From positions 1 to 45,143 of the forward strand of contig PWGT01000171.1 of NCBI GenBank assembly GCA_003554535.1: DNA of 45,143 nt. Direction: 5' to 3'. Within the stretch, counting starts at the first letter, position 1. Every line of letters starts with the position of its first letter. The notes beneath the pieces were generated by a model, which saw only the letters and a program-made list of their open reading frames with translations, was not told where the DNA came from and did no database searches. The position numbers were made by a program, and so were the translations under genes. Below are positions 17,031 through 24,408 of the stretch, piece after piece. Source of the stretch: Syntrophomonadaceae bacterium (lineage in GTDB: Bacteria > Bacillota_D > Dethiobacteria > DTU022 > PWGO01).

Positions 17031-18356
17031 CTAAGCTTTTTTACGCTCAAGTTTCTTAATTTCTATTTTAGCTCTCTGGATAAGCTCCACTATGGGACGG
17101 TTGGCTACACAACTAAATGCACATATTCCACACTCTATGCAATCCTCTATATTCCACTCCTTTGCCTCCTCCAGCATCATGGCCTCTGCATAGGTGCTAA
17201 TCATGTTAGGATACAACCAGATAGGACATTTAGATACACACTCACCACAACGCACACAATCTTCATATCTGCTTTCTTTTTCGATCATCTCAGGAGGCAA
17301 TACCAGCAAACCGGTATTGCTCTTGATCAGAGGCACTTCCAAATTATCTTGAGCTAATCCGGTCATAGGGCCGCCTACAACAACTTTGTGATTGTCAAGC
17401 TGGTCCAAATTAACACCGCATTTCTGCAAAGCATATCCGATGGGGGTGCCAATTTTAATCAGGTAGTTGCCAGGCTCAGAAACTTTAGGACCACTAACTG
17501 TGACCACGCGTTCTATCAGGGGCTTTCCATGAACCACTGCTTCATAGGCAGCTATAGTAGTACCCACATTGCGCACAATACAACCAAGCTCTGCCGAACG
17601 AGCCCCGCGTGGTACGTTCCTTCCAGTAATAGCTTTAATCAGATGAGATTTAAACCCTTGCGGATATTTTACTGCAAGGGGTACTACCTCTATAGAATTG
17701 TCATTGCCAATAGTTTTTTTTACGGCTTCAATAGCATCGGGCTTATTCACTTCTATCCCAATATAACACTTGCTAGCTCCGATAGTTCTCATTATAATAC
17801 GGGCCCCAGTTACAAGTTGCTGGGTCTGTTCTGCCATCTGGCGATGATCACAAGTTAAAAATGGCTCACACTCTGCTCCGTTCACCAGGAGAGTATCAAT
17901 GGGCTGCGACTGGTTGATGTTCACAAAGGTAGGAAATGCAGCACCACCCATACCGACCAAACCAGCTTCCTTGATGGCCTCTTTTAATTCTTCCACATCC
18001 ATTTCTTCCGGGTTTCTCTCTACTTGAGGCTTAAACTCTATGTTATTTTGATCTGTTTCGATCACTACACTTTCAACCTCGCTGCCATCATAATAAGGGC
18101 GCGGTTCTACAGCTTTTACTATCCCTCCAACACTGGCATGAACGGGAGCGCTAACATATTCTTCTGACTCGCCAACTTTTTGCCCTACTTCAACTTTATC
18201 ACCGCTTTTAACCAACGGCGCACAAGGTGCCCCTCCATGCTGCACCATAGGTATTATTACCTCATCTGGTGCCTCCATTACCGTTATGGCCTTACTTTCT
18301 GTATAACTTTTATAATGAGGGATATGCGCTCCACCTTCAAAAGTTCTAACCTCCAC
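17031..18356 (-). CDS. rnfC: RnfC-type NADH:flavin / iron-sulfur subunit
   Basis: A 441-residue protein with the whole RnfC architecture: barrel-sandwich N-terminus (about 30-85, GAPCAPLVKSGDKVEVGQKV), FMN/NADH-binding domain starting GMGGAAFPT (135-143), SLBB-like region, and two C-terminal [4Fe-4S] motifs, CVRCGECVSKCP and CIECGICAFSC. RnfC is the cytoplasmic subunit that exchanges electrons with NAD(H). It lies 21 bases after the FeS subunit gene and 15 before rnfD. In this operon it could connect NADH to the exported molybdoenzyme, or the reverse. Confidence 0.92.
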   Translation of the reverse strand: MEVRTFEGGAHIPHYKSYTESKAITVMEAPDEVIIPMVQHGGAPCAPLVKSGDKVEVGQKVGESEEYVSAPVHASVGGIVKAVEPRPYYDGSEVESVVIETDQNNIEFKPQVERNPEEMDVEELKEAIKEAGLVGMGGAAFPTFVNINQSQPIDTLLVNGAECEPFLTCDHRQMAEQTQQLVTGARIIMRTIGASKCYIGIEVNKPDAIEAVKKTIGNDNSIEVVPLAVKYPQGFKSHLIKAITGRNVPRGARSAELGCIVRNVGTTIAAYEAVVHGKPLIERVVTVSGPKVSEPGNYLIKIGTPIGYALQKCGVNLDQLDNHKVVVGGPMTGLAQDNLEVPLIKSNTGLLVLPPEMIEKESRYEDCVRCGECVSKCPIWLYPNMISTYAEAMMLEEAKEWNIEDCIECGICAFSCVANRPIVELIQRAKIEIKKLERKKA

Positions 18357-18377
18357 TTGAACACCTCCTTGTTTAGC

Positions 18378-19127
18378 TTACTTCTTAGATTTTTGAACTT
18401 CTTTCAATTTATCCTGCACATTCCGGCTCTTGAAATGGTTTATTCCAAGAAGCACACCCGCAATAACCAGTACTGTAGGCGTAAGAGGCAAGGCATTCCA
18501 TAATCTCATGCCTACCGAAAGCTGAGGATCCACCGGCAGGTCATATTTCTCCGGACTTTCACTTAGCACAGTGATAACCCTTAAACCTCCCATTTCTCCT
18601 TCGCCGTAAACACGAGCATCTTCGTAACCTTGCTCACGCAGCTTTTCAGCCCTCTCCAATGCCTTCCGGAGCATTACTTCCCTTTCTCCAAACTTAATAA
18701 TCCGGGAAGTACAAACTTCCGTGCAAAAAGGTTGCTGTCCTTCTTCTATGCGGGAAGCGCACATTGTGCATTTAGCAATATGCCCTGTACTCCGGTTAAA
18801 ACGAATTGCGCCAAAGGGACAGTTGGTTACACAGTAATTACACTCCACACACAAGTCATTATTAATAACTGTTAGATCCAGGTCATTTTTATGGCAAGCC
18901 CCAGTGGGGCAAGCAGCTACGCAAGCAGCATCCTTGCAATGCATACAGGCCCGCTTTTTATTATTCCTGCTCACGTCCGGAAAAGTCCCTGTCTCTGTAG
19001 TATCTATTTCAGTGCGGTTTACTCCCCATGGCAGGTCATATATGAGCTTACAAACTACCGTACAAGCATCACATCCCACGCAAAGGGACTGATCAACCAG
19101 CATGGCGGGCTCATTTACTTTTGGCAT
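18378..19127 (-). CDS. Four-cluster ferredoxin-type electron-transfer subunit (DmsB/PsrB-like) with C-terminal anchor
   Basis: A 249-residue protein with cysteine motifs for four [4Fe-4S] clusters: CVGCDACTVVC (16-26), CMHCKDAACVAACP, CVECNYCVTNCP, and the split CTMC...CTEVC pair. This is the usual small subunit of DMSO-reductase-family enzymes. A single hydrophobic helix near the C-terminus (PTVLVIAGVLLGI) is followed by a basic tail, which by the positive-inside rule puts the cluster domain outside the cell, exported with the Tat-carrying catalytic subunit. It lies 32 bases after the catalytic gene. There is no NrfD/PsrC-type quinol subunit in the operon; rnfC and rnfD stand in that place. 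Confidence 0.9.
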   Translation of the reverse strand: MPKVNEPAMLVDQSLCVGCDACTVVCKLIYDLPWGVNRTEIDTTETGTFPDVSRNNKKRACMHCKDAACVAACPTGACHKNDLDLTVINNDLCVECNYCVTNCPFGAIRFNRSTGHIAKCTMCASRIEEGQQPFCTEVCTSRIIKFGEREVMLRKALERAEKLREQGYEDARVYGEGEMGGLRVITVLSESPEKYDLPVDPQLSVGMRLWNALPLTPTVLVIAGVLLGINHFKSRNVQDKLKEVQKSKK

Positions 19128-19159
19128 CTATTTATCCTCCTTTCTTCATCTAATACCTG

Positions 19160-21484
19160 CTAGGCTTTATAAACCTTAACTCCAAAGTCCGTCATACAGG
19201 CTCCCATACCGGGATCTTTTAATTCAGCCATCTCTTCAAACGACATATGCGGAATAAGGTCACCGTCATTGGCTCCCTGCTGATAAGCTATTGTCTGACT
19301 CTTGCTCCAGTGTCCAAAACCATGCATAACCTGCACACAGTCTTTGCGAATACCCTCAATAAGCTTTGCTTTTAACTTAATCCGTCCGGCTCTCGACTCC
19401 ACATATACCTCGTCTCCGTCTTCGATGCCCAATTCTTGTCCTAGTTCTACGTGCATTGTGGCATGGTTTTCAGGGTACATCTCCATAGCCAGCGGATTGT
19501 TCTGGGTTTGGGTCATCTTGTGAATAGCCGGGCGACTTATAAGAAAGTTATAGGGATACTCCTCATCTGGCTCTTCCCGCCTGGGATGCCAATGCGGTAA
19601 AGGATCAAACCCTTCCTCTTCAAAGCGAGTAGCATACAGCTCAATCTTACCGCTAGGAGTATTAAATTCAGTAGTGGGCTCAAATTCCTTCTGAGTTTCA
19701 TCTTCCCAGATTCCGTGCTCACTGTTAGCCAGTTCATCCCAAGAAGTCCCCAGGGCATTTAATTGTTCCTCTTTTAGTTTATCTCCATCAACACCTTCAA
19801 AATATTCTCCATAACCCATAGCTTCCGCTAGTTGAGTAATAATAGTTCCAAAGCCCTTTGTATCGTATTCATCATATTCATTCAAGTCATCTGCAGGAAG
19901 ACGAACTGCCAGTTGAGGGTATAAGCTGTGGTACCCCCTGTCTCCAAAACCATCGATCTCCAACCAATGTGGTTCTGGAAAAACTATGTCTGACATGTAA
20001 GCCATTTCTGAAGGATAAATTTCACAAGTAACAACAAAATCAAGTGAAGCCATTGCTTCCAGAAACTTGTTATGATCCGGAAACGACATGGTATTGTATC
20101 TTCTTACCAGTGCCGCCTTTAAGGGGTATGGATCCTCATTCAAGATACCATAAGGCAAAGTGGCAAAGTTGCCGTTTATTTCGCTTTGGAATATTGGATT
20201 ATTCTGATCATAGCGATCAATGCGTTTCTCCGTTGCTTCAGAAAGCTCTAGGTGATCCGGAAGTGGGAAAACATCATCGAATCCTGGCATACTGGGATTG
20301 CGAGGCAAAATAGTGCCTCCACGGCGATCAATCGTCCCCACCAGGGCATTAAGTATTAATTGAGCCTGAGCCAACCTGGTGCTATTAGCATAATTAGGAC
20401 CAGCAGCATCACGTTTGTGGCTGGGAATATGCGCCGGCGGGTTTTGGGCAAATTCACGCGCAATACGAACAATGTCTTCGCGGTCAATTCCTGTTTTTTC
20501 AGCAGCCCACTCCGGGGTATATTCTTCGGCAAACTCTTGCAATTCTTCAAAACCATAAGTGTAATTATTAACATATTCCTCATCATACAGCTCTTCTTTG
20601 ACAATTACATGAATCATGGCCAAGCAAAATGCCAGATCCGTACCGGGCTTGATGGGAAACCATTCATGAGCTTTTGTAGCTGTTATAGACTGATAAGGAT
20701 CCAGCACTACCAGTTTGGCTCCATTTTCCAAAGCTCTAGTAACATTTCGTACCTGCATATTCTTACCTTTTCCAAGTCCATCCCAACCAAAGGAAAGAAT
20801 ATATTTGCTGTTTTCCACATCATAAGTCCAGGGTTTAGGTCCTCCTGTAACCATAGCCCGCCATGCGGCTTGTTGAGTGGTAAAACAAGTGCTCTGGTGA
20901 GCTATAAAATTAGGAGTGCCAATAGCTTTACCCAGTCGCACTGAGTAATCATGGCTACGGTTAAGAACCATAAAGGTTTCGGGGCCGTATTCCTCGATAG
21001 CCTTGTTTAAACCCTGAGCTGCTTCTTCAATAGCCTCATCCCATTCAATCTCTTCAAACTTAGGATCAACTCCTTTTCCCTTTTCCGGGTTGGTTCTACG
21101 CAAGGGCTTTTTTAAGCGATCAGGATCGTAAAGTGTTTTAATGGCACTATGAGCTTTTACGCAAAGCCGCCCTCCTTCTTCCTCCGGGTTAAAGGGATCA
21201 CCGGCAGCTAAATCATAAGGATTGCCTGCCAAATGTACCACTCGACCATCTTTAACATAAGCCTTCATGGCACAATTGGCACTGCAAACAGCGCAAAAAG
21301 TATTTACAACCTCCTCTGCTCTTTCTTCCACCAGGCTGTGCCGTTCCTGGGCACGGGCAAAACTGGGAATAGCCAGGCCCTGGCCGGCTAACATACCTGC
21401 GCCAGCCACTGCCCCAGTACCCGCTGCTGTTTTAAGAAAGTTTCGGCGATTCAATTTAAATTTGCTTCTTTGAGTACTGCTCAC
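19160..21484 (-). CDS. Tat-exported Mo/W-bisPGD oxidoreductase catalytic subunit (Psr/Phs/Ttr-like branch)
   Basis: A 774-residue DMSO-reductase-family catalytic subunit. The N-terminus has a Tat signal (NRRNFLK at about 12-18, then a hydrophobic stretch ending near AQA/E). The proximal [4Fe-4S] site is CAVCSANC (64-71) with Cys108. The likely metal ligand is Cys200 in HQSTCFTTQQAAW, since polysulfide, thiosulfate and tetrathionate reductases use Cys. The C-terminal dinucleotide-binding domain has FLISRPAIHKMTQTQNNP. The substrate is not certain: sulfur oxyanions, polysulfide and arsenic or selenium oxyanions are all possible. It follows its chaperone torD by 27 bases. The nearby tungstate uptake genes leave open whether W rather than Mo is used. 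Confidence 0.88.
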   Translation of the reverse strand: MSSTQRSKFKLNRRNFLKTAAGTGAVAGAGMLAGQGLAIPSFARAQERHSLVEERAEEVVNTFCAVCSANCAMKAYVKDGRVVHLAGNPYDLAAGDPFNPEEEGGRLCVKAHSAIKTLYDPDRLKKPLRRTNPEKGKGVDPKFEEIEWDEAIEEAAQGLNKAIEEYGPETFMVLNRSHDYSVRLGKAIGTPNFIAHQSTCFTTQQAAWRAMVTGGPKPWTYDVENSKYILSFGWDGLGKGKNMQVRNVTRALENGAKLVVLDPYQSITATKAHEWFPIKPGTDLAFCLAMIHVIVKEELYDEEYVNNYTYGFEELQEFAEEYTPEWAAEKTGIDREDIVRIAREFAQNPPAHIPSHKRDAAGPNYANSTRLAQAQLILNALVGTIDRRGGTILPRNPSMPGFDDVFPLPDHLELSEATEKRIDRYDQNNPIFQSEINGNFATLPYGILNEDPYPLKAALVRRYNTMSFPDHNKFLEAMASLDFVVTCEIYPSEMAYMSDIVFPEPHWLEIDGFGDRGYHSLYPQLAVRLPADDLNEYDEYDTKGFGTIITQLAEAMGYGEYFEGVDGDKLKEEQLNALGTSWDELANSEHGIWEDETQKEFEPTTEFNTPSGKIELYATRFEEEGFDPLPHWHPRREEPDEEYPYNFLISRPAIHKMTQTQNNPLAMEMYPENHATMHVELGQELGIEDGDEVYVESRAGRIKLKAKLIEGIRKDCVQVMHGFGHWSKSQTIAYQQGANDGDLIPHMSFEEMAELKDPGMGACMTDFGVKVYKA

Positions 21485-21511
21485 CTTTCTTTGCCCTCCT
21501 TTATATAAAAA

Positions 21512-22096
21512 TTAATATTCTTCATAGTACTTTCTTTCCTCTTCTAAAAATGATAAACAATGACCAGACACAACCCTATAAAAATCAGCATAACGATTTT
21601 GTGAAATATCTCTCATTAATTCAGGGATCCATCGCCCCAAATGCTGGAGAAAAAAACCACGAGCATCCTCAAACTCACCTTCAACTAATAAGTGAGCCAT
21701 AAAAGACATTTCCACAGACACATGGTCTTCCAGGAAAGCCTGTTTGTCCATGTACCAGCCCCTTTTCGCATAAAAATTTTTAACTTCTACCCAGGGCTCT
21801 TGTTTCAATAACGGTTCTTTGCCCCGGTAAACTGATTCATAAGGCCTAACTCCATCCCAAAGATGAAACAGATGAGTAAACTCGCTGTTTAAGCGTTTTT
21901 CCAGTGATTCACTATTCTCTTTCTCCAACCAGGTTTTAAAAAAATCATGCATTTCCCACAAATGACTTTCTTCATGGGGAAACGATTCTTCTATAAAATC
22001 TAAGTACTTATGGAGATCTTCCAAAGTAGTTTTTTGGAAAAATAACCGTGAATACAACTGATAGTGTAAAATGGCTGCATCCCTATTAATGAGCAA
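21512..22096 (-). CDS. TorD/DmsD-family chaperone of the molybdoenzyme
   Basis: A 194-residue all-helical protein of the TorD family. It binds the Tat signal of the catalytic subunit and keeps it in the cytoplasm until cofactor and clusters are in place. Family-like features are EFTHLFHLWDGVRPYESVYRG mid-protein (an EYxxLF...P...PYESVY pattern, about residues 66-88) and HLGRWIPELMRDI in the C-terminal half. It is the first gene of the operon, 27 bases before the molybdoenzyme gene. Confidence 0.88.
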   Translation of the reverse strand: MLINRDAAILHYQLYSRLFFQKTTLEDLHKYLDFIEESFPHEESHLWEMHDFFKTWLEKENSESLEKRLNSEFTHLFHLWDGVRPYESVYRGKEPLLKQEPWVEVKNFYAKRGWYMDKQAFLEDHVSVEMSFMAHLLVEGEFEDARGFFLQHLGRWIPELMRDISQNRYADFYRVVSGHCLSFLEEERKYYEEY

Positions 22097-22642
22097 ATTT
22101 ATGCCTCCAGATTAAGCTTTTATTTAGTTTGTAATTTAGCCTGTCTCTGCTTGTTTAAATATTTGATTAGTAAAATAATACTGATATGTTCTTAACCTTT
22201 TATGCCGGAAAAATCACAATAAATCCTATAAATTTGCTTAAATAGTATTTCCTATTTTTATACAATCACAAAATAGCAAAAACATTAGCAAACAGGCTAG
22301 AAGAACCTAACTTGTTTATTGTTGTCATAATTTTAGAACCTTTAAACAGTCTTTCTGGATTATGGATGTAAAACTTTCTTTAGTGCCCAAATTTTGTCAC
22401 CCTCTGGATGTCACTAGAAGTGTAACATCGAAATTTTCGATATCATATCATTAATAACTCTTAATTCACATACATTGACGTATGCTATCAAAACATAAGA
22501 TTGGTGTCAATGGAAACGATTTTTTAAATGTGATCGATTTTTAAAATAAACTTCTATTTGTCTTAGGGCAAATTCCAACACCTAAAAAAACAGAAATTAT
22601 TAATTGCGTAATTACAGGGATACTTATACTGGATAAAAAAAA
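22097..22642. other. Long leader/intergenic region upstream of the molybdoenzyme operon
   Basis: About 545 bases between hdrC and torD with no coding potential that I can see. It holds the promoter at 22482-22510, which implies a leader of roughly 380 bases before torD. Within the leader, read on the minus strand, GTTACA and two GTGACA elements lie 12 and 14 bases apart (about 22393-22424), and ATCGAAATTTTCGAT forms a short near-palindrome (about 22428-22442). No known riboswitch class was recognised in it. Confidence 0.5.
22482..22510 (-). promoter_or_regulatory. Sigma-A type promoter of the torD-molybdoenzyme-rnfCD operon
   Basis: On the minus strand, TTGACA (22505-22510) and TAGCAT (22482-22487) are separated by 17 bases. 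The -35 is perfect and the -10 has four of six consensus bases. Confidence 0.5.
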
Positions 22643-23044
22643 TTAACGGGAATGTTTACGAAAAACACTTACCAGTGCTTGCTGGGGAATGTTTTCAAGT
22701 GCCTCTTTGGCAATTTCGTGAGGATTAAGCCCACTAACACCTCGTGGGCGAAGTATTTTCACTCGCACAGCTTCCATTATACGGGAGAGATCCAGTTCGC
22801 GCGGGCATCTTGCAGCACAAGTAAAACAAGTAGCACAAATCCACGGAGTTTTACTTTCCAGCACCTCCTGCTCTCGGCCATTCTGCAAGTGCAACATTAT
22901 TTCCCGGGGCATAACATCCATGGCTGAAACCACCGGGCATCCGGCAGTACATCTTCCACACTGGATACAAGCATTTACATCCTGGCCACTTCTCTCCATA
23001 ATTTCAGAACGAATTTTTTCATATGAACTTTCCTGGGTTTTCAT
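22643..23044 (-). CDS. HdrC-like iron-sulfur protein
   Basis: A 133-residue soluble protein with two [4Fe-4S] motifs, CIQCGRCTAGCP (about 26-37) and CATCFTCAARCP (about 70-81), the layout of heterodisulfide reductase subunit C. It passes electrons to an HdrB-type subunit. Its ATG overlaps the hdrB stop by one base (TAATG), so the pair is coupled. No HdrA, MvhD or flavin subunit is in the window; the electron donor is unknown. Confidence 0.88.
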   Translation of the reverse strand: MKTQESSYEKIRSEIMERSGQDVNACIQCGRCTAGCPVVSAMDVMPREIMLHLQNGREQEVLESKTPWICATCFTCAARCPRELDLSRIMEAVRVKILRPRGVSGLNPHEIAKEALENIPQQALVSVFRKHSR

Positions 23045-23841
23045 TATTGGACTACCTCCTGCGCTGCAAGGTTTAGTGCTTCCGCCAAGGGTTCGCTAAA
23101 ATAGGCAATTTTAATTTTACCTTCTTGCACTTCGGAAGTCTGGCTTAAATTATAGTGACAGAGAGGACAAGCTGTAACCAACTCTTCCGCCCCCGCCTTG
23201 AGAGCCATTTTAATAACATTTTGCGATGTATTAGTCATTACTTCCTTTTCAGTTAATGATAAATAGGCACCACAACACTTGTTACGAAAAGGATAAGTAA
23301 TTACCTCCGCACCAAGAGTTTGCAAGAAATCTTCCATGATGCGGGGTCTTTCCGGATGATCAAAATTCATCTCCGAAGCTGGGCGAAGCAACATACATCC
23401 ATAATAGGCAGCCATGCGCCTCCCACTTAAAGGATTTTCTATTTTTCTCTTCAGTTCTTCCCATCCCAAATCATCACGTAGTACCTCTAAAAAGTGAAGC
23501 ACCCTGTTTTTTCCGGGATATGATTCTTCCAAATACTGGCTAATTTTGTCCCGGGCTTCTTTATCCGCCTCCATCCTTTCACTGGTCCGCTTGAGAACAT
23601 GGTGGCAAGCAGAACACAAAGAAACTACAGGTGTTTCTTTAGCATTAAACAAAGTCCGAGCAGGAGAAATTAAGGTAACATATTCATCTTGGGCCAGGGG
23701 ATAAACTGCTCCACAACACTGCCACTCTTTTATCTCCCTTAAATTTATCCCCAAATACTCCGCTGCCTGCAAAGTAGTTTTCTCCATCTTCAAAGCATAT
23801 TTATCTTTTAAAGTGCACCCCGGAAAATAGAGATACTCCAC
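23044..23841 (-). CDS. HdrB-like protein with two CCG domains
   Basis: A 265-residue protein with two cysteine-rich CCG domains. The first runs PGCTL, WQCCGAVYPL, CSACHHVL; the second YYGCMLLRP, NKCCGAYLSL, CPLCHYNL. In methanogen HdrB these domains hold two non-cubane [4Fe-4S] clusters that reduce a disulfide; related proteins occur in many anaerobes with other substrates. It is upstream of, and coupled to, hdrC. With rhodanese, ferredoxin:thioredoxin reductase and the molybdoenzyme in the window, a thiol/disulfide or sulfur role is attractive, but the substrate is not evident. Confidence 0.87.
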   Translation of the reverse strand: MEYLYFPGCTLKDKYALKMEKTTLQAAEYLGINLREIKEWQCCGAVYPLAQDEYVTLISPARTLFNAKETPVVSLCSACHHVLKRTSERMEADKEARDKISQYLEESYPGKNRVLHFLEVLRDDLGWEELKRKIENPLSGRRMAAYYGCMLLRPASEMNFDHPERPRIMEDFLQTLGAEVITYPFRNKCCGAYLSLTEKEVMTNTSQNVIKMALKAGAEELVTACPLCHYNLSQTSEVQEGKIKIAYFSEPLAEALNLAAQEVVQ

Positions 23842-23965
23842 TACTACACCTCCATTAATTCTATCTATGCCTTATTAAATATAAGTTCTTCATTAAATAC
23901 CCAGAACCCTTTAAACTCACATAGGAAGAAAGTAAAATTTATATAGTTGGATTAACATATCCAAG

Positions 23966-24262
23966 TTATTGCTGATAATCAGCTAATAAATTTAACGCTC
24001 TTTCTACATCTTTTTTATGTACTTCTATCTTAACACTGGCCAATAAAGAAGGGTGGGTAAACACCCCTGTACCACCAAAACCTCTGGCAGGAGAGGTTTT
24101 CAACCGGCATTTGAGGCCATGGCGATTCAAATAAGAAAACATGGCCTGGGCTTCTTTCATAGCATGACCGCTAGTTTCGTAAACAAGTTCCCAGTTTTTT
24201 TTATCAGACCAATAAAGGTAAATACCTACTGCTACCACTGCCACCAACAACAGGTAATTCAT
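23966..24262 (-). CDS. Small single-span membrane protein, unknown function
   Basis: A 98-residue protein with an N-terminal membrane helix (about residues 3-18, LLLVAVVAVGIYLYW) and a cytoplasmic domain of about 75 residues. Its pattern (EAQAMFSYLNRHGLKCRLKT, then a GFGGTG loop, then HKKDVERALNLL) resembles the small alpha/beta signal-transducer-like DUF2007 domain, but I cannot confirm that. It lies downstream of copA and the csoR remnant and could be transcribed with them. Confidence 0.65.
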   Translation of the reverse strand: MNYLLLVAVVAVGIYLYWSDKKNWELVYETSGHAMKEAQAMFSYLNRHGLKCRLKTSPARGFGGTGVFTHPSLLASVKIEVHKKDVERALNLLADYQQ

Positions 24263-24296
24263 CTTAGCACCCCTTGCATTTTAACTAATTATCTCC

Positions 24297-24407
24297 TCAA
24301 ATGAATATTAACAAAACTTCCTGAACCATCTTTTGCACTCCGCGAACCTGCCCTTCAATACAGCGCAGGCTTTGTAAAATTTCTTCTTTGTGGTCCTGTT
24401 TGACTAT
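24297..24407 (-). pseudogene. Remnant of a CsoR-type copper repressor gene
   Basis: Two bases after the copA stop, the minus strand encodes about 30 residues that match the N-terminus of CsoR/RcnR (DUF156) repressors, with the core HKEEILQSLRCIEGQVRG followed by VQKMVQE. The expected start codon is ATA instead of ATG and no alternative start is in frame. After VQE the family sequence (which should hold the Cys and His copper ligands) is lost: six unrelated codons lead to a TGA. The missing part is not found in another frame up to the next gene. It is therefore a truncated copy, possibly a deletion product. The operator in front of copA is intact. Confidence 0.8.
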
Positions 24408-24408
24408 A

